The position numbers and the translations under genes were made by a program. Source: Tupaia tana (lineage: Eukaryota > Chordata > Mammalia > Scandentia > Tupaiidae). Taken from it: a stretch of DNA of 64,000 nucleotides. How positions within the stretch are numbered: the first letter of the stretch is position 1; each line of letters begins with the position of its first letter. Location: the NCBI GenBank assembly GCA_026018925.1, contig JAKSZU010000016.1, forward strand, positions 31,524,877 to 31,588,876, read 5' to 3'. Positions 22,145 through 32,465 of the stretch are shown here, one piece after another. The notes under the pieces were generated by a model. That model was not told the origin of the DNA, ran no database searches, and worked only from the letters and a program-made list of their open reading frames with translations.

Positions 22145-23995
22145 ATAATCTCATTTGGTTTCTGTCATCGTAGAAAATCCTGCTTCACAAAGATAGGATG
22201 TTAGAAATGGACATAGGTTTTTCAGTGCTCCTGTGGCAATCTCAAGATATTCTGCCTTGACTTTAATCCAGAACTTATGGAGATTTGAAGTCTCAAACTT
22301 ACTTTTAAGACTGCTGCCATTTGCGATCTCAAGTACTTGATCCACTTCTAGCACAAAGTCACATATGGGTTATGGATACATTCCTTCTCAGTTTAGGGGT
22401 CTTTTGTGATTGAGAGTAATGCTCTCGAACTCTCTTAAAAACAGAGATAGATGATCATCTACCAGCTGGGATAACAAAAGCCTCAGTCACTTTGAAAATC
22501 TCCGCTAATGTTTGAAACATGTCAAAAGTCACAATGGTCACTTTAGCTCCCCATAATTCCAGGTGGCTTTGTATGCAAAGTCAGATATACTTACTTGAAC
22601 ACAGTTGTCATTCTCCCCTAAAGTGACAGATTGAATTTGTTGAAGTTGAATATGTTATACAAGTAAACAAGTTTTGTGACCCTTTCTGTGTCACTAAAAT
22701 ATGCTGATAGTGGTGACTGTTTTCCTAAAAGTAATATCTGGGCTGGCTCTCATAACCCAAAGACTCTGTCCAGTGTTTGACCTTAAGATAGTCATCTCAT
22801 TTCTGTATAAAAGAGAAGATGTGTGTGCTTCGTGTCCATCTCCTCACAGATATGCACAAACGGACAAGAGTTAAGGACTTATACTTTAATGTGGTTGAAA
22901 ATTTTAAAAACATCCTGCAAAATGTTGTTAAGTTCAGATAACATTTTTTGGTTAGCTAGCATTTCTCTATGGATGACAGAGTATATAGACTCACATTCAG
23001 ACACAACTTCTTTGACCCAATAGTGAAATTGGAAAGTCATCTAATCACGAGAGCCCTCCATCCATGTATACACCAATACAAAATGACGAAATCAGTTTTC
23101 CTAATATGTAACTATTCAAAGACTTGAATATCTCTTCAGCTGTGGTGTTAGTCGGCACTAAAAGTACACATAACATATCCTCACACAAATCCTCCTGAAA
23201 AATACATCACACAGAAATGTGCATTATTGGGAACCAGCAGTTAGCATAATGGCTATGTCGCTGGACTCCCACATAGTTGACCGCAGTTCACGTCCCGGAC
23301 CCAGTGGCTTAAAACTCACGCCGGGCGCGTGTGCGTGCATGCCCAAGATCCCGAGAGGAGAATGGAGGAGAAGGGATTATGGCGTGAACATCCCCCCTGG
23401 GGGGAGATTTCTTGCTTTCTGTCTCTATGTCTCTCTCTGTCTGTCTGGCGAGCGCATGCGCCCTATAGCGAAAATCTCTTTCAAAAAAAAAGAAATGCGC
23501 ATTATTGCCTTGTCAGCATTGATAGACTAGTTAACATGGACTGTGCATTACAGTGGCTCATTAATCCTAACAATTGTGCCTTGGTATCCTCTGCTATTTC
23601 CTCAATTTATCAAAGTATGTGCCACCTTTTGAACAGTAGCCTCCCTTAAAAGTTTATAACAGATGTCCTTAGCAGTAGGCAAGATCAACTCTTCACCAAT
23701 AGGAAAGGGTTTCTTACCTTTAGTAATGCAGTTAGTCACTAAAAATTATGTGGTCAAGGCAGAATGCTTTGATGAAGTGGTGACCTTCATTAATTGCTTC
23801 TGTTCTTCATGTTGATATTTTGTTTTATTTTGTTTCATTTTGTTTTGAAAAGCTCCAGAGGCTTGCCTTTTAATATAGAGAGCCTGGTCTCCAAGTGGTG
23901 AAGCAGTTTTGAAGGTATCATTGAATAGCCAATGGCCACATGCTGTACAGTGGGCTTGGAGAGTGCAATTCACCTGTGGCAACAAACCCATAATT
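22145..23995 (-). pseudogene. decayed hAT-Charlie transposase gene
   Basis: Read on the minus strand. The C-terminal dimerisation domain is clearest at 22151-22354, an open 67-codon stretch with FWIKVKAEYLEIA and SYLCEAGFS, hallmarks of Charlie/ZBED-type transposases. At about 22860-23020 the minus strand encodes SECES, VIHREMLANQKML and CEEMDTKH, the conserved middle of the RNase-H-like catalytic region, in frame with one stop. Toward the N-terminus (23746-23991) an open frame ends QKQLMKVTTSSKHSAL. Multiple stops and an F1 SINE at 23230-23490 interrupt it. The intact enzyme would cut and paste the transposon by binding its terminal repeats. This copy cannot make one. Family-level identity is strong. 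The exact subfamily is inferred. Confidence 0.88.
23230..23490 (+). mobile_element. F1 SINE inside the hAT transposase relic
   Basis: Complete young copy with many CpGs. The 17-bp duplication is AGAAATGTGCATTATTG (23213-23229) and AGAAATGCGCATTATTG (23491-23507), one mismatch. Confidence 0.95.
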
Positions 23996-24380
23996 AAAGT
24001 AGAACTCTTGATATTTTCTTTTAAATATAGCTTTATTTTTGTTGGCAGTCTTTGAGTCTTCTGCTATCTAATTTTTGGGTCTTTCTCCTTTTTCAAAGAA
24101 GCTCTCCAATGACATTTAATATACTTATTTTAGCTGGGGTTAACTCACGTGCTTACCAGAACTGACTGAGACAAGTGTAGTGTGGGGAAGAGGCATGAAT
24201 AGAAGTGGTAATAAAAAATGGGTGGGCCACATGTGGACTAAAATAAATATCAGAATTTGACTTAAAATCTGTCATCAGATGCAGCTGTAAGATTGAGATG
24301 TATCCACTCACTTGCCACTCTAAAGCCAGATGCAGCTTAATTTTCACTTGCCACTCACTGAAAGGGCTTTAATATGATTT

Positions 24381-24452
24381 GTTGTGGTCTATGTGCAGTC
24401 AAACCTCTCTGCTAATGTTGTGATCTACGTCCAGTCAAACCTCTCTGCTAAT
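24381..24452. repeat. 36-bp tandem duplication (two units)
   Basis: Units at 24381-24416 and 24417-24452 share CAGTCAAACCTCTCTGCTAA and differ at only three positions. It lies in the right part of the hAT transposon. Confidence 0.93.
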
Positions 24453-24769
24453 GTTAAATAGTATTTGCAGCAGCTCCCAGTGCTAGCATCACTGCCTCAG
24501 CTCCACCTTGGATTATCAGGAATTAGATTCTCATAAGGGGCATGTAACCTAGATCCTTCATATGTGAAGTTCACAATGGGGTTCATGTTCCTATGAGAAT
24601 CTAATGCCGTCTCTAATCTGACGGGAGGCAGAACTCAGGTAGTAATGAGAGCAATAGGGAGTGACTATAAGTACACATGAAGCTTCATTTGCTCACCCAA
24701 TGTTCATCTCCTGTGGTGCAGTCCAGTTCCTAATAGGCCATGGCTGATACAAGGTTTTGGAGACCTCTG

Positions 24770-25032
24770 ACTTACAGGGTCTCTTCACTTCATTTGTGGG
24801 CAGGACCTATGAATATGATGGTGTATTACTCTCATGATTAGGTTGTTATATGGAAAAGGTAAGGATATTTGGGGGTTTAATTAAAGTCCCTGATCAGTTG
24901 ACTTTAGGTTCACAAACAGGAATGTTATCCTGGATGGACTTAACCCATGTGAAAGGTCCCTTCTAAAGAGAGTCTAGGAACCAGAGATAGACTAAATCAG
25001 AGAGATTCAAAACAGCAAAAATGCTGATCTTT
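24770..25032. other. unique DNA between transposon and SINE
   Basis: No feature recognised. Confidence 0.4.
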
Positions 25033-25044
25033 AAAAAGCAAGCT

Positions 25045-25282
25045 TCCTGAGACCAGCAGATGGTATAATGGTTACATGGCTGGACTTCCAAATACTCCAT
25101 CACAGTAGAGTCCCAGACCCTGCACCTTAAAACTCACACCAGGTACATGTGCATGCATGTCTAAAATCCTGAGAGGATAATGGAGGAGAAGGGATTGCAA
25201 TATGGCTATCCCCCGTGGGGCATGATTTCTCCGTCTCTTTCTGTCTCTCTGGTGAGTGCATATGCCCTATAGTGACAATCTC

Positions 25283-25324
<42 letters not shown>

Positions 25325-25352
25325 AAGAAAAAGGGACAAAAAAAAATAAAAT
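25045..25352 (+). mobile_element. F1-type SINE with long A-tail
   Basis: Head GAGACCAGCAGATGGTATAA, body GAGAGGATAATGGAGGAGAA, and a poly-A of about 36 followed by AAAG/AAAT units. The duplication is AAAAAGCAAGCT (25033-25044) and AAAAAGCATGCT (25353-25364), one mismatch. Confidence 0.92.
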
Positions 25353-25580
25353 AAAAAGCATGCTGCCACATCATGGAAAAAGGGCCAGGGCAGTGAATGA
25401 CCATTGGCCTCTAGTAGCTCGAGATCTCAGTCTTGTATTTAAAAAACTGAATTTGCCACCAACCAGTAGGTGAGGAGGAGTTTGAGATCTGTGTGGGACC
25501 ACAGCCCAGGCTCATGCTCTAACTTCACATTTGTGGACCCTTGAGAGAAGACTCAGTTAAGCTGTATCCAGACTCATGAC

Positions 25581-25605
25581 AAAAAAAAAAAAAAAAAAAA
25601 AAAAT
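25581..25605. repeat. A25 homopolymer
   Basis: Pure A-run immediately before the head of the next SINE. It has no obvious parent element upstream. Confidence 0.95.
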
Positions 25606-25607
25606 TA

Positions 25608-25872
25608 GGACCAGCAGTTGGTGTAATGGCTATGTCACTGGACTCTCACGTAGTCTACTGTGGTTCGAGTCTCAGACCCAGGGGCTTAAACTCAAGCCAG
25701 GCACATGTGCATGTGTGCCCAAGATCCCGAGAGGAGAATGGAGGAGAAGGGATTACTGCATAGCCATCCCCCCGGGGGGGTGATTTCTCGCTTTGTGTCT
25801 CTCTGTTTCTCTCCGTCTTTCTAGTGAGCGCACGTGCCCTATAGCAAATCCTCTCCAAAATAAAGAAAAAAA
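25608..25872 (+). mobile_element. F1 SINE
   Basis: Head AGGACCAGCAGTTGGTGTAA, palindrome CCCCCCGGGGGGG, end GCCCTATAGCAAATCCTC. A clear duplication is not visible. Confidence 0.92.
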
Positions 25873-25895
25873 TCTATGAGATAGATTTGTGTTGT

Positions 25896-26069
25896 AGGAT
25901 ACTGGGTCGTGGTGTGGTGATAAAATATGACACTTTGACAGGCTGACTCACATGGGAAGGTTCTGGGTTCATGCCTGAAGACCTCTCCGAACATGCCAGA
26001 CATGCACGTGCCCATGATCCAGAGCCGGCTGAAGCTGGAAATGGATTGCAGCATTGGGACATTATTTAT

Positions 26070-26129
<60 letters not shown>

Positions 26130-26138
26130 TCTCTCTCA
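25896..26138 (+). mobile_element. F3-type SINE ending in (TC)n
   Basis: Head GGTCGTGGTGTGGTGATAAA with the B-box-like TCTGGGTTCATGCC, a body with CATGCCAGACATGCACGTGC and GATTGCAGCATTGGGACATT, then a pure TC expansion. It resembles the copies at 52779 and 59925. Confidence 0.8.
26071..26138. repeat. (TC)n microsatellite from a SINE tract
   Basis: About 33 CT units, interrupted once near the end, occupy the place of the SINE pyrimidine tract. Confidence 0.96.
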
Positions 26139-27895
26139 ACTTTTTTAAAAAGTTTTTTAAAAATTTATATTGCATAAGCTGCCAAAGTTGTTTTGATTCA
26201 TTATGTAGCAATAATACTTAACCCAGGGGGATAGAAAACAAGAACAAGAACACTTGAGAATGTTTTGCGGGCAGGCAAATATTTGATTGACCTGGGATCT
26301 AAGCTCATTCAGTCCACCTCCCTTTCCTGCCTTTACCACCTGAAGTCTTTTTAACCTTTTCAAAGGAAAAATTAGCCCATTTAGTCTACTCTAAACATTT
26401 CTACAACATAATATATTCTGGAAATATGAGGTTGAAATGTGAACCCATGTGTTTCTGGTCTCCCCATTTTAGTAAAACCATCCTGGACCTTCTGCCCCCA
26501 GAAGGTCAGCACAGTCCATTCTCAATTCAGCTCCCAAATTTTGAACTAGTCTTTCAAAAACAATGCCAAGAGCAATTATTGGAGAATAAACATTTTGAAT
26601 CACAAAATTCTGAGTTTCCTTTTAGTATAAAAGACTTATACCATAAATAATAGATGTGAGAAAAATATGTGATGTTATAAAAGCCAATTTTTCTGCCAGA
26701 GGCAGGATAATTCCTACATGCTTAAAGAAGACAAAGTCAGTGAGAAAGCAAGGAGCATTCTGATTAAGTGCCTAGGAACGTTCTTTGATCTGCCCCCACC
26801 CTCAATAGAATATCAGCCCAAGAGAAGATAGTAGACCTCCCAAGAGGTTTGAGAACATGATGGGATCAGTTGTGCCTCAATTCCTAGGAGGATCTTTAGG
26901 GTAAAGGGTAACAGAGAAGGAAATTGTCTCAAAAAGACTCTTCTCATTCATACAGTGTTCAGTAGGAACAGAATGAACGCACAATCTATGAGGGTACAAA
27001 GGACCTGACAGATGTTCTCAAGTAGCCTGAAGCCCCACAATGCCCTAGAGAGCTTTCAAAATCACTCATATGCAGAGTCAAGGGACTGCTGGTAGTCACA
27101 CAAAGCCTTACTTACTGTCTTCAAATAATCTCCCATGCCTCTTCCACATCTAATATTCCATGACTTTTCAAGATACTCTATAGAGTATATATAGACTACA
27201 ATAGATACCCTAAGCAAGATGACTGGGCAAAGAGTAACTACAATTAAATGGTACTGATCACACTGCTGTAATTTATAACTGTTCATTCCCTGCCCTAAAC
27301 ATTCAGTGAAGGTTTGAGACACTTTAGGTTTCTTTCTCTTCATGCCTTATATTTTATTTTTCTCTGCACTGTCATCAAATACATTGCAACACTTCTTAGT
27401 TGGCAGTTTTGGGACTTTCTGATCTCTCTTCACACAGATTCTTCTAGGAAATCCACAAATTTCCCATCCCTTTGGCAGTGCTGTGAGCCACATAAAGAAG
27501 ACCTACAGGTACATAGTGTTTTCCCATTTTGATACAAATTACAAAACTGGGACTTCTTTCAGTGGTAGAGTGGGATTAGCTGTGGCAGGGTGCTAGGAAT
27601 GCTGATCCACTCAAACTTGTTAAAACAGTGGCCCAAATCCCAAGGGAGACAATTGGCCTTTTGTGAAGCAATTTGCTAGTATCGAGTTCCACCCTTAAAA
27701 CTTACAGTGCCCTGTTATTATGTGATTAGTAGAGTCAAAGGCAGCTGTATCTTTACCTTGCTCACATTATTTTAGAATCTTACAAAGCAGGCTTTACATG
27801 TGGTTCTGAAATGGTAACAGTTCTTCTTGATCTATCAGTTAGTAACCAATCCAATGTGATAGTGCTACAGTGCTCTAATAAAGAAGATAAAAATA
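26139..27895. other. unique DNA, no feature seen
   Basis: No repeat recognised over about 1.75 kb and no exon-like ORF. Short frames lack protein-like motifs. Confidence 0.5.
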
Positions 27896-28146
27896 GAGAC
27901 TAGTCTTGTTAGTGCAGCATTTAAGCACTGGCGGATTCCACATGTCCAACCAGGGTTCAAGTTCCAGCCCTGGTAGCTTGAAAACATACTAGAGGCACAT
28001 ACACACAGCCCAGGATCCTGATAGAATGGAAAATTGGGAAGAAAAGGATTGCAGCACAAACAAGCCCCACTGTGGTTCCTTTCTCTTGATCTCTCTCTCT
28101 CCTCCTGTGTCACAGATGCCTCCTCTGGCATTAAAAAGAAAAAAAG
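27896..28146 (+). mobile_element. F3 old tRNA-derived SINE
   Basis: tRNA-like head with the B-box-like AGGGTTCAAGTTCC, CCCAGGATCCTGATAGAATG, a CTTGATCTCTCTCTCTCC tract and CTCTGGCATTAAAAAG at the end. Same family as 18206 and 55338. Confidence 0.83.
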
Positions 28147-28682
28147 GTTACAGAAGTGTATACGATGTTTATAAGTACCAGCACCCAAGCATAAGTTTTA
28201 TGCAGCTTATGTTGATACTATGCATGATAAATATATGTTACAGGAAATAAATATAAAAATGTGTGAAGTTAGTTAATCCATGGCTATATTTTTCTTTTCA
28301 ACTAAGTACTGAGGTTACAGCAGACATGCAGTTTGTTCTCCTTCGTTGTTTCATTACAGAGGCACAAGGGTGTTGATTAAATTGCACATCTCTAAGATTC
28401 TTCAATAAAACCATCATTCAAAGGGTTGTGTGTGTGTGTGTGTGTGTGTGTCTATGTGTGTGTGACTTTTTATTGATAAAAAATATGAAATACTTATTTC
28501 AGAGCCAGAAGATGTGTATCTTCATTCCAAAAGATGACCTGTATGTTTTTGGTAGATTCAGAAATAAGAAATGACTTCATTCTTTGGTGTCACTGTTTGA
28601 TGCTTATAGTGAAAATGTCACTGGAAAGTTTGGTTTTACCTCTCAGAATTAATTCAATACCAAGTATAACAAGAAATTCAGG
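28147..28682. other. unique DNA with (GT)n
   Basis: A GT microsatellite occupies 28424-28464. Otherwise nothing recognised. Confidence 0.5.
28424..28464. repeat. (GT)n microsatellite
   Basis: About 18 GT units with an interruption (CTATG). Confidence 0.95.
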
Positions 28683-28798
28683 AGCATAAGTCAGTAAGAT
28701 GGTGGAGTAGGAAAGCACTTTAGTCTTCCCCAAGAAAACAACTATTATTTTCTACCAATGAAAAAAATGCCATGGTAGGGTTCAAGAGTCCAGTTAAG

Positions 28799-29054
28799 GG
28801 ACCAGCAATTAGCGTAATGGCTATGTCACTGGACTCCCATGTAGTCCACAGCGGTTCATGTCCTGGACCCAGTGGCTTAAAACTCACGCCGGCGCGTGTG
28901 CGTGCGTGCCCATGATCTCAAGAGGAGAATGGGGGAGAAGAAATTGCTATGTGGCCATCCCCCCCGGGGGATGATTATTCGCTTTCTGTCTCTCTGCCTC
29001 TCTCTGTCTGTCTGGCGAGTGCACGCGCCCTATAGCAAAAACTTCTCCATAAAA
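28799..29054 (+). mobile_element. F1 SINE with perfect TSD
   Basis: Complete young copy (palindrome CCCCCCCGGGGG). The exact 15-bp duplication AAGAGTCCAGTTAAG is at 28784-28798 and 29055-29069. Confidence 0.96.
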
Positions 29055-30120
29055 AAGAGTCCAGTTAAGAACTTAAGGTGGAAGAATCACACAGAAAGTA
29101 TTACCAGGGAGAATGACTTAGTGACAAAAACTGGAGACAGTTATGAACGAAGGTCATGAATGACCTGTTTCAGCCATGCTGCAAGTGCCATTGTAGGGCC
29201 CGATGTTCTACTCCAAAAGGTTCTCAGAAGTTTTCTGTTGAGGACCTTAACAGCATTCATAATTGCTTCTAGACATCCCTTAATATTTACAGCAAAGGAC
29301 CCTATAGAGTTTGTTAGTATTGACCACAGCATCCTACACTGAGGGGGATCTAGCGTTTTCACCACCGAGATAAACAGTAGCCATTACTACTACAGACTAT
29401 CAGGAGAGGAGATGCTCCTGCACCCCTATTCCTCAGACTTAGCTACTATATACAGCGCCAGGATGAGGGCCACCACTAGCCCCAAAAAACTACATAAGTT
29501 AGACGCCAGTGTTATGGCCATTCCATGTGTCCATGCACTTTAGACTTTGGCTGTGTGCACACCTGTATTCCAAATTCTGACTCTGCTGCTTTCCTACAGG
29601 CATCTGTGGCTCAGATGTCAATAGTACCACCATCACAAATGCACCTATGAGATGCACCCAATGCCAAGAATGATCCTCTCAGATATGACATTCCTCATGG
29701 GAGAGAAAGAGCAGGTGGTCCCCAGTATTATTTGCCACTGAAGAACCCTCACCAGTGCTGCAGACACCTATATCCTTGTACAGGAAAACAATACTTAGCA
29801 AAATGAGCATTCCAATGGAGAGAAATAAATCTTTTTTTTTTTTTTAAGAGCAAAAGAAGTTCTGGAGCTGAAGAATACAATGTATGAAATGGAAAATATG
29901 CTATAGAGCATCAACAACAGACTAGATCAAGGAGAAGAGAACTGACCTTGAAGACATGTCATTTGAAATTATCTGATCAGAGGAGAAAGAGAAAATAAAT
30001 GAAAAGAAGTGATAAAAACCTACATAAATAAACCAAGAAGCAAAACAATATTCACATTCAGAGTTCCTGAAAGAGGAATGAGGGAAAAAAAAATAAAGAA
30101 AATATCATTTAAAGATAAAA

Positions 30121-30308
30121 TAGGTCAGCCAGAGGGCATGGCTATTAAGGTGGCGGGATCCCACATTTCTAACTGCATGATTTGAGTGGTCCTTACCTCA
30201 GTTACTGAAAAATATGCTAGATGCATGTGAGTACATGCTCAAAATCCTGAAAGGAGAAATGGAAGAGAAAGGATCGCAACATGACCATCTCCCATGGGGG
30301 AATGCTTT

Positions 30309-30382
<74 letters not shown>

Positions 30383-30473
30383 TTCTCCCTCTCCTCTCTC
30401 TCTCTACTCCCATCCCCCGGTTTTCTCTCCAGTGAGCAAACATACCCTCTAGAAAATTAAAAATAAATAAATG
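30121..30473 (+). mobile_element. F3-type SINE with expanded TC tract
   Basis: Head GGTCAGCCAGAGGGCATGGC, GAAAGGAGAAATGGAAGAGA body, a (TC)n of about 90 bases and an end like AACATACCCTCTAGAAAATT with an AATAAATAAA tail. The B-box is degenerate. Confidence 0.8.
30314..30406. repeat. (TC)n microsatellite from a SINE tract
   Basis: Near-pure CT with a few TTTC and TCCC interruptions. The 73- and 95-codon open frames here are repeat artefacts. Confidence 0.95.
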
Positions 30474-30785
30474 GTCAGTAGCCACGTTGGAGCTGATTCT
30501 TCAAAAAAGAAAGAAAAAACAGAAGGAAGGAAGATGGATGAGAACTTTCTAAATCTGGAAATAGACCTGGCACATGAAGCTCATAGGTCCTAATTCAGAT
30601 TCATCCCCAAAAGAACTTGAATTAGATGCATTATACTAAAACTATCTAAAACCAAGGGCCAAAAGAAAAATTTGAAATCATTAATAGCAAGAGAAAAGAA
30701 ACTGATCTTACGTGAAAAATCCTTTATGAGACTATTAGCAGATTTCTTTGGTAAGATATACTCAAGGTGATAAAAGTGGACAAAA

Positions 30786-30787
<2 letters not shown>

Positions 30788-30832
<45 letters not shown>

Positions 30833-30960
30833 TATGTGAATATATATATATACATATATATTATATATATATAATTATATATATATATATAATCTCCAAT
30901 CAAGAATATATATATATATACATATATATATTCTTGATTGGAGATTATATATATATATAA
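30788..30960. repeat. (TA)n microsatellite with a foldback
   Basis: Long TA runs surround a 17-base unit AATCTCCAATCAAGAAT present at 30891-30907 (+), 30930-30946 (inverted) and 30959-30975 (+). The unit comes from the L1 ORF1 end, whose normal continuation is 30976 onward. Confidence 0.95.
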
Positions 30961-31013
30961 TCTCCAATCAAGAATGCTTTAGTTTGCAAAGCTATCCTTT
31001 AGAAATGAAGAAA

Positions 31014-31240
31014 ATGTCATGATAATTAAGATGCTGGATTCCTACATCGTTAACCAAAGTTTGAGTCCCAGACCCAGCAGCCTGAAAATTATGTCAGATG
31101 TGTGTATATGCATGCCCCAAATCCCAAGAGGATAACGGAGGAGAAAGGATAGTGATGTAGCTATCCACCCTGCAGAATGATTTCTCACTTTCCTTCTCTC
31201 TTTCTCTGGTAGGTGCATATGATCTATTGCATCAACATAA
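31014..31240 (+). mobile_element. older F1-type SINE, head clipped
   Basis: Starts inside the A-box region (TAATTAAGATGCTGGATTCC), with B-box-like AGTTTGAGTCCCAG, CAAGAGGATAACGGAGGAGA and the TTCTCTGGTAGGTGCATATG end. Confidence 0.82.
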
Positions 31241-31460
31241 AGGCAAATAAACAAAAATCAAGAAAGAAAGAAATTAAGTAAAGATAAAGATTTCCCAGAC
31301 AAACAAAGACTAAACGAGGTTATCAACACTAGACCTGCTCTATGAAAGATGATAAAGAAAATACATCAAGCTGAAATAAAAGGATTCTAATTAGTAACAT
31401 GCAAATCTAAAACTCATTGTTAAAGGAAAGTATAAAGTCAAAATCAAAATACTCTACGAC

Positions 31461-31628
31461 TGGGGCTGGCAGGTAGCGTGATGTCTAAAGTGCTGGACTC
31501 CTGCATGACTGAGCCTCAAACCTGGTGGCTTGCTTTCTCACATTCTCCTTCTCTTACTCTCTCTTTCTGTCTCTTTGGTCAATACTGAAAAATAATAATA
31601 AATAATAAAATTAAAGAAATAATTTTTA
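31461..31628 (+). mobile_element. F2 SINE lacking its B-box
   Basis: Head TGGGGCTGGCAGGTAGCGTG and joint GGTGGCTTGCTTTCTCACAT are normal, but GACTGAGCCTCAAACC replaces the usual GACCATGGTTCGAGTCCC, so the promoter B-box is lost. Tail has AATAATAAA units. Confidence 0.88.
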
Positions 31629-31771
31629 AAAATAAAAAAGAAAATATCCTTAAGACTGCATTAATGGTGTATGAAATGATCTAGTATAAAAATTAAAAGA
31701 CAAAATTATCAAAAACAAATTTAATTACAATTTTTTTAATCAATACATAACAAAAAAGATGTAAATTGTGA

Positions 31772-32008
31772 GGTCCACAGGTGGTGTACTGGTTATGGCA
31801 CTAGATTCCCATATTGTTGACCATGGTTCAAATCCTGGACCTAGAGGCTTGAAACACACCAGTAATGTGTGTGTGCTCAAAATCCTGAGGGGAGAATGGA
31901 GGAGAAGGGATTGTGGCATGGCCATCCCCCTAGGGGGTGATTTCTCTCTTTCTCTCTGTCTCTCTCTGACTCTCAGGTGAGTACACATGTCCCACAGGAA
32001 AAAAAAAT
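31772..32008 (+). mobile_element. F1-type SINE with perfect TSD
   Basis: Head AGGTCCACAGGTGGTGTACT, full body and a short A-tail. The exact 13-bp duplication ATGTAAATTGTGA is at 31759-31771 and 32009-32021. The host L1 reads on after it. Confidence 0.94.
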
Positions 32009-32190
32009 ATGTAAATTGTGACATAAAAAAAATGATCTGAGAATGGGCAATAAAAGGGTGGAATTTTTGTAGTTCGTCTAAGTTGTTACCAAAATTAAAT
32101 AGACCATTAAAACTATGAGATATTTTAAGCAATCTTCATGGTAACTAAAAAAGCTAAAACCTACAGTAGATACACAAAAGACAAAGGAAT

Positions 32191-32304
32191 TTGGCCCAGC
32201 CACAGTGGTCCAGGAGGAAGGGTATTGCTGCATAATACTGGAGTCATATAAAAAGGCCCAGGGTTCCAATCCTGAGTCAACCTTGAAGAAATGAATAAAG
32301 TTTT
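32191..32304 (+). mobile_element. tRNA-like SINE fragment
   Basis: GGCCCAGCCACAGTGGTCCA start with the B-box-like GGGTTCCAATCCTG. No body like F1 is present. Old and short. Confidence 0.6.
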
Positions 32305-32364
32305 ACAAACAATCTACCAAAAATTAATTATGAAGACATAGAAAATCCAAATAGTTCTCATTTT

Positions 32365-32465
32365 AATCTATTTTTCTGCTGTTATAACTGAGTACTATAG
32401 ACTTAATAATTTATAAAGAAAATAAGTTTATGTAGCTCACAGACTGACTGAGAACTCCAAGCCAC
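32365..32465 (-). mobile_element. MaLR-like LTR fragment
   Basis: TTCTGCTGTTATAACTGAGT then ACTTAATAATTTATAAAGAA and AGCTCACAGACTGACTGAGA follow the antisense 3' end of MST/MLT1-type LTRs. Only about 100 bases, non-coding. Confidence 0.5.

Larger units (their letters stand above)
21674..24769 (-). mobile_element. nearly complete Charlie3/MER1-like hAT transposon
   Basis: The left end AAGGGTCCCCAACCTTTTTG and the right end (AAGGTTTTGGAGACCTCTG) are inverted-repeat-like. Inner sequences CATAATGCAGAATCAGTGGG (about 22034) and TCCTATGAGAATCTAATGCC (about 24589) are terminal signatures of the MER1 family, the deletion derivatives of Charlie3. Between the ends lies a decayed antisense transposase gene. 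Removing the two SINEs leaves about 2.65 kb, close to an autonomous Charlie element. The family name rests on recall. Confidence 0.85.

Noticed and set aside
30214..30435. Ser/Leu-rich repeat protein
   Set aside because: Translation of a TC microsatellite.
30748..30960. Tyr/Ile repeat protein
   Set aside because: Translation of a TA microsatellite.
31740..32132. 130-codon antisense open frame, the longest in the window
   Set aside because: It is the complement of an F1 SINE and flanking L1. No protein function is implied.
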